In this document: in pieces, positions 59,020 through 64,000 of the stretch
Layout: every line of letters begins with the position of its first letter
Position numbering within the stretch: position 1 is the first letter of the stretch
Assembly (NCBI GenBank): GCA_027625915.1
Contig: JANTQA010000008.1
Coordinates: 3,861,001-3,925,000 of the forward strand
Source: Anaeramoeba flamelloides
Taxonomy: Eukaryota; Metamonada; Anaeramoebidae
Length of the DNA stretch: 64,000 nt
Reading direction: 5' to 3'
Position numbers and translations under genes: made by a program
Notes under the pieces: model-generated
What the model saw: only the letters and a program-made list of their open reading frames with translations
What the model was told of the DNA's origin: nothing
Databases searched by the model: none

Positions 59020-60650
59020 ATTCAAAAAATTTAACAAAGTTAAAACAGTTGCAAGAATAACAATAATATAATTTCATTCAAATTGGAAATAATTTTCATT
59101 TTTTGAAATAGGGTGTTTGAAATATTCCCGAAAATACCCGAAAATCGAAAATACCCGAAAATTTTTTAACCACATAAAAACACGTTATGTACAACTTCTA
59201 AGATTCACTCGTGCCAATATACTCAGTTTAATGGTAAAATAACAATTTTACTTTCAGACAAAATATTTTTTTTTGAATTTTCTACTTTAAACTACTCTAA
59301 AGAGTTTTTTGGTACCTTTTGAGAATATTTGAGTAATTGTTGGTACTTATTAGGGTACGTGTATGGTTATGTCATTGTATGCTTGGGTTGTGTATGGGTA
59401 TGTCAGGGTACCTTTGGTATGTGTTGTGTTTGTATGTTTTGGTAAAACAGTTCCTTTTATAGAATGGGAAGTTAAATAAAGTTTGGCTTGGGTAACCTTA
59501 TGTAGGATATGGGTATGTGTTTTACGATTAGATATTACTCAGTTATTTTAGGAAAACATTTAATATTACAAAATTATGGGTAATGATACACAATTAGAAA
59601 TTTTCTTAACAAGGACATTTTCTCTCATTTAGTTAATACCATTTCGAAATGATCAGAAATGTTACAGTCATCCAAGACACTTATTCCTTTCACACAAAAT
59701 TGGTTGAATACCATTCCCTAAAAAATTTGTAATTTTTTTAAATGAAGAAAATTTCAAAAAAAAAAATTTTTTCGAAAATAAAATTCCAAATTTACCTTTA
59801 AACTGAGTATATTGGCACGAGTGAATCTTATAGAAGTTGTTCAATAAGTGTTTTTTCGTGGTTAAAAAATTTTCGGGTATTTTCGATTTTCGGGTATTTT
59901 CGGGAATATTTGATAGATTCTTTGAAATATTTTGATAATCATTTTTTTGATTTTTTGATTTTGGTTTTCATTTTATTTTTTGAATTACGTAACCTTTTTC
60001 GTTCGATCAAATAATTTTTTCGAATGATTGATATTAAACTCCAATTCAAAATTTTGAACATCACAGAAACACCAAAATTTAATTTTTTTGAAAAAAAAAA
60101 TCTTATTTAATCAATTCTAGAAGAGATACTAACTTAGAACCATTCACTTTTTGAAATATTCACAATTGTTTATAATTTACAATACTCAGAAAAGAAAAAA
60201 AAAAATAATTATCAGGACTAGTAAATTATCGGTGTGTTAAAAATTTTGGTGAGAGGATTTATTGTTAAGGGTTGATTGTAAAAAGAAACAAAAAAACAAT
60301 TAATCTGTTAAAGAGAGAATTTTGAAGTGACTAAATTTGTTTAAATTCTATTAGGAATATTGATCGATCAAATGGTAAGATACCATCAACTAAATTTTAT
60401 TTTTTGGGTTCTTCTTTTTTGAAGAACCTAACTTTAACCTAAAATCAACCGTTCGAAAAAATTATTGATCGAACGAAACAGGTTACGTAATTCAAAAAAT
60501 AAAATGAAAACCAAAAAAACTAAAAGACGAAAAAATGTTTTTCATATTTTAGAAAAATCAAAATTACTTCCAATTTGAATGAAACTGTATTATTGTGATT
60601 GTTTTGAATATTTTGACTGTGTGTAAAAAATTGAATTTAGTTAAGGTTAA
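59020..60650. mobile_element. Large inverted-repeat element interrupted by a nested element
   Basis: The left end (ACAGTTGCAAGAATAACAAT, TTTCATTCAAATTGGAAATA) is mirrored near 60540-60640 (TTCCAATTTGAATGAAACTG, TATTATTGTGATTGTTTTGA). The terminal repeat resumes to the right of a nested element (59111-59920) with TTTTGATTTTGGTTTTCATT. The interior includes CACAGAAACACCAAAATTTA as in 33990-34550. No transposase frame is visible. Confidence 0.6.
59111..59920. mobile_element. 810 bp Mutator-like non-autonomous element with 9-bp target duplication
   Basis: Terminal inverted repeats of about 110-120 bp: left GGGTGTTTGAAATATTCCCG then the ACCCGAAAA / TCGAAAATACCCG block to CTCAGTTTA, and the complement at 59800-59920. 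The direct repeat TTTGAAATA flanks it at 59102-59110 and 59921-59929. Removing the element and one copy restores the terminal repeat of the host element. Long TIRs plus 9-bp duplications are typical of Mutator-like elements; assignment is inferred since no transposase is present. The interior includes a GT-rich stretch (59320-59530). Confidence 0.7.
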
Positions 60651-61596
60651 AGTTGAGTTCTTTTAAATCGAATAACTTTTTTATATTGAGTTTTATTTAA
60701 AAGTTGTAAGAATTTCTTTTTCCATTTTCTTTGTATCAATTTCTATATTTCAAAATAACAAAAAAAAAAAAAAAATAATTCTTAATTTGATAGTAATTGA
60801 TCCATTAATCACATTTTTTACATTTATCTTTTTTTCGATGTGTAATATTCTATTTATTTTATTTTACGACATTTGAATATTTTTTTAGGAAATTTGTAAA
60901 AGTTTGAAATTTGAAAAAATTGTTACTAGATTTACATTTTAAATAATTTTATATTTTTTTTTTGAAAATTTTCATTTTTTATAATTTTGGAATATTTCAA
61001 GGGGTGCTGTAAAGTGATGGAAAATGTCTAGTTTTTTTCAGAATTTACTATTTTATATTAATTTTTAATAATTTAAGTGTATTCTTTTGTCATATTTTAA
61101 GTTACTCTTTATTGCCCTAATCAAAATTTAATGATTTGATTAATGTTTGATAATTTTGTGTTTCTTCATTTTTTTTAATAAATTTTCATTTTCTCATATT
61201 AATAATATATTTAATTTGGAATAAAATAATTAAGAATACTTATTATTATTATTTTGGAGTTTTTATTTCTATTTTTTTTTTTTAATTCTTTCACCAATTA
61301 ACACATTTTAAAAAGAGTGCATTTCTACTGATTGAATAATGTTAACAAATTTTGTTTCATTTATAACGAAAAAGCACTCATATTAGTAATTGAATGTAGT
61401 ATTCAACCAACCACTTTTCATCATCAAAAATTTTTTTGAAATTTTTTGTAGATGATCTTTTAACAACTTTGCAATGAAATTAAAGAGATAGGAAGGATTT
61501 GTGATATTACATTAAAATGATTTTAAATACGATATTATTTTTCCAGTATCGGTATGATTTTGTATTTAATTGTTCTCATCTTTTTATTTTATATTT
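60651..61596. other. Intergenic, no features seen
   Basis: AT-rich sequence with T runs only. No coding-like frames, no terminal repeats. Confidence 0.4.
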
Positions 61597-62177
61597 ACTA
61601 TTGTGGAAAAAAAGTCGAACACGTTATTTAATTGTGAGCATTAATAGAACTTGAAAAGGATGAACTCACAGGAATCACAGTTATTACAGAAATCGCAGAA
61701 ATCTCAGAAATCACAGAAATCGCAGAAATTGCAGATATGAGAGAAAAAAACAGAAACCTGAAAATGAAAAAGTAAAATCAGAATTAAAAGAAGAAACAAA
61801 TTAACTCTAAAGAATGATACACCCGATTAGTAATTATTCAATTGAACCAATAAAATCAATTTAGATCTACTTTTTTATTCAGAATTATTTACTTCTTTTC
61901 TTGATCTTAAAAATAATCAAAATTTTCAAGGGATTTTTTATAATGGGTAAATCAAAGAAAAACTTTGATTAGAAGATAATATTTGAAAAAACTGTTATTA
62001 TGATTAATACTTGGTCTTCTCTTTTATCCTTTATTTGTTTCTTTTATTAGACTGATACAACTTTCAGTTTTCCTTTTTTGAGTTGATTTCTGTAAGTCCA
62101 TATTTTTTATTTTCAGGTTCTATTAATGTTTACAATTATAAAACACGTCTCGCTTTTTTTCCAAGACGTTAATGTTA
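61597..62177. mobile_element. Foldback/MITE family with GTGAAACC arms, copy 4
   Basis: Left ACTATTGTGGAAAAAAAGTC + GAACACG, right CTCGCTTTTTTTCCAAGACG. Inner arms have AAAGTAAAATCAGAATTAAA and the complementary right part. The interior matches the other copies (AAATTAACTCTAAAGAATGA). Enlarged by a short tandem array at 61667-61742. Confidence 0.6.
61667..61742. repeat. 9-bp tandem array (CAGAAATCN)
   Basis: About eight imperfect units such as CAGAAATCG, CAGAAATCT, CAGAAATCA and CAGAAATTG, inside a foldback element. Confidence 0.7.
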
Positions 62178-63607
62178 CTGATAAATTCAAATAAAAGTCT
62201 GAAAATTTTTATTTCTTTTTTGATTTGATAAATTTTTGAAGATAATTTTAAATAAAGATTTTCAAAAGCTTTAATCAATGTAAATGAAAAGAAACTTTAT
62301 AAAAATAATTGATCTTCAAAATATTCTGAGTCAAGAACAATTCTAAAAGTAGAATTATTCAATTTGATAAAATGAAAAAGAACTAAAATTGTTTTTATAT
62401 TTTGAAAAATTTATCAGTATTTCGTTCTTGTTGCGGAGAATAAAGAATTTGAAAAACTAATTTTGTTGATAAATGTGGTAGAAAAAGTGATAATTATTTT
62501 TTCAATTGCCTTGAAAAAGAATCTGATTTAAACAATAGTGTGTAAAACTTTTCAATTGGAACACTCTTATAGATTAATCTCCGAATACCGGTATTTGGAA
62601 TTTAAAATGGATAAAATTTCAGCTGATTATTCTTTTTTCGATTCAAAATTGCTTTCATTTTAAGTTCTAGGTTCTCTAAACGTATACCAAATAAATTTAA
62701 AAACAAGTACCAAATCAATAAATATAGAGAACAAATTACAGTCTATTGCTTTGGAATTTAATATCAAAAAAAAAAAAAAAGATCAGGAAAATGAAGTGGA
62801 CATTGTTTCCCATTTATTAGTCAAATACCAGTAAGTAAAATTGGTGTTGAATTGGATTAGAAAGATTTTTCAAATCTAAAAGTTCAATGTTAACAGCATG
62901 GTTAATAAATTACAAAACAAAAAATTTTGAAAGCCCCTTTATTTGGATTAACAAAAAAGAATTAGCCTTGGTTTGACAATCTTTGTTCTCTATTTGATTC
63001 CCCATCAAGTATCACTAATATTTAGTTTTCGCAAACAGTGAGTTTACTAAGGTAAAAACTCGAGTTACAACTCTTGGTTGTATTTTATTTTGTTCTACAA
63101 TTCTTGCAAACAATGGGGAAAATCAAATAAATTAAAAAAAATTTAAGATTTGATTCGCCTAACCAATAAAAGGAATTTGTATTGTAGGCAATTCAACCCT
63201 AAGGTTTTTTGAACATTAATTTTTAAAAGAAAGGATCCCGATTTTTTTAATGATTAGATTACTTTTGCTCTTCTGATGGAAAGGTACAAGATCTCTTTTT
63301 TTTTTTTAATTTACTTTTTTTCATTTTTTTTTTTGTTTTCGATTTTTTAGAGACCTAATTCGGATTAAATCCTTTGAAGAACAATGAAAAAAACACCCAA
63401 ATTAACTTTCAATTGCAATGTGAGAAAAAAAAAGGAAAAAAGTTTTTTTTGTTTGAATAAAAAAATTAAAAAGGTTTTTTTTTGGAAATTCTGTGGTTAT
63501 TGTCAAATAGAGATTTTGAAAAACAAAAAATTTTGTTGCAGGTAATTTTGCTGAAAGTGTAAACAAAATACAAGAGATATAAGATTATGCAAATAAAAAA
63601 TCATTAC
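62178..63607. other. Intergenic or intron sequence downstream of the 63.6 kb exon
   Basis: Contains the ACTGGTATTTG-family element (62584-62833). If the exon at 63608-63707 is real, part of this is its first intron. A possible acceptor (TTTACACTTTCAG) lies 57 bp below the donor, in matching phase, and opens about 50 codons, but these have no recognisable domain. Confidence 0.35.
62584..62833. mobile_element. ACTGGTATTTG-family inverted-repeat element, copy 4
   Basis: Left AATACCGGTATTTGGAATTT + AAAATGGATAAAATTTC, right TTTCCCATTTATTAGTCAAA + TACCAGT. Closest to 20781-21055, including GGAAAATGAAG in the right arm. Confidence 0.55.
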
Positions 63608-63707
63608 CTTGTTGTTTTTGGCTTTCTTGATTGTTTTTGTTTTCATTTTGTTTTGTTTCTTGGTTTGGATTCGAATTCTTATTTTCAGGTTGACTTGCTT
63701 GAGACAT
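63608..63707 (-). CDS. First exon of an unidentified gene
   Basis: ATG at 63707 in an AAAATG context, then 33 codons (MSQASQPENKNSNPNQETKQ, then a Gln/Asn/Lys-rich run) ending CAACAAG|GTAATGATT, a donor of the type used elsewhere in the window (phase 1). The polar, Gln/Asn-rich composition matches N-termini of other proteins here. The rest of the gene has not been identified; it should continue toward lower coordinates. The plus-strand open frame covering the same bases is regarded as its shadow. Confidence 0.45.
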
Positions 63708-64000
63708 TTTCTTTTGATATAAAAAAGACGATTTTCAAATGGAATAAAATGAAAGATGATTTGGAAATTTTTGAAACAACCAATTCTATTATGAATGTAA
63801 ATTCAAATGAAATCCAGTAAAAAGAGTTGACTAAACTCTTTTGTTTCCGAAATTAATTTATTTTACAAGTTTTCTTAAAACAGATTTTTGCTGGTATTCC
63901 AAATTCAAATTGAAAGAAATTTCACTTCCTTTTCCTTTTCCTATGTCCAATTCTCCTGAAGAAAATAAATTATCAAGGAAAGATTGAACTAAGGGATATT
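63708..64000. other. Upstream flank of the 63.6 kb exon
   Basis: AT-rich; nothing else recognisable before the window ends. Confidence 0.35.

Noticed and set aside
1-64000. tRNA, rRNA and CRISPR arrays
   Set aside because: No T-arm/A-box-like blocks, no rRNA-like conserved stretches, and no regularly spaced direct repeats with unique spacers were seen.

Overview
This is a very AT-rich stretch of a unicellular eukaryote's nuclear genome. Evidence for a eukaryote: spliced genes with GT..AG introns of about 100-220 bp and donors mostly GTAA/GTAT, the standard genetic code, Asn/Gln/Lys/Glu low-complexity tracts inside proteins, and eukaryote-only domains (BTB, calponin homology, RGS-DUF547, 3-repeat Myb, USP-type deubiquitinase, Ccz1, calmodulin-like). 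The mix of Sel1-ankyrin-BTB, RGS-DUF547 and CH-plus-repeat proteins resembles free-living amoeboid or flagellate protists such as Anaeramoeba. That placement is inference, not proof.

Layout of genes, most on the minus strand: a Sel1-ankyrin-BTB protein (39-7135, split by a 4.9 kb intron); a large CH-domain protein with PH-like repeats (14721-19428); a calmodulin-like gene (22828-23593); a Ccz1-like Rab7-GEF subunit (27292-31756, with a 2.3 kb intron); a 3-repeat Myb factor on the plus strand (38466-40643); an RGS-DUF547 protein (45718-47304); a PAS/coiled-coil protein (49647-51393); a USP-type deubiquitinase (55894-58434); and the first exon of another gene (63608-63707). Several exons have no start codon of their own. 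They were joined here by splice-phase agreement plus continuity of the domain.

The space between and inside genes is packed with short inverted-repeat elements that carry no recognisable transposase. There are at least ten families: a 180 bp element flanked by TTAA (4 copies), a 420-580 bp foldback family (4 copies plus a part copy), a family with TAAACTC ends (4 copies), a 170-280 bp ACTGGTATTTG family (4 copies), a roughly 1.7 kb near-palindrome, and an 810 bp Mutator-like element with a 9-bp target duplication nested inside another element. A 5'-truncated LINE carries a palindromic insertion. Two introns swollen with such elements (4.9 kb and 2.3 kb), in genes whose other introns are near 100-200 bp, are the most striking structural feature.

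The genes do not form an operon or an obvious shared pathway. Several are signalling or trafficking regulators (Ca2+ sensor, RGS, PAS, Rab7 exchange factor, deubiquitinase). No CRISPR array, tRNA or rRNA was found.
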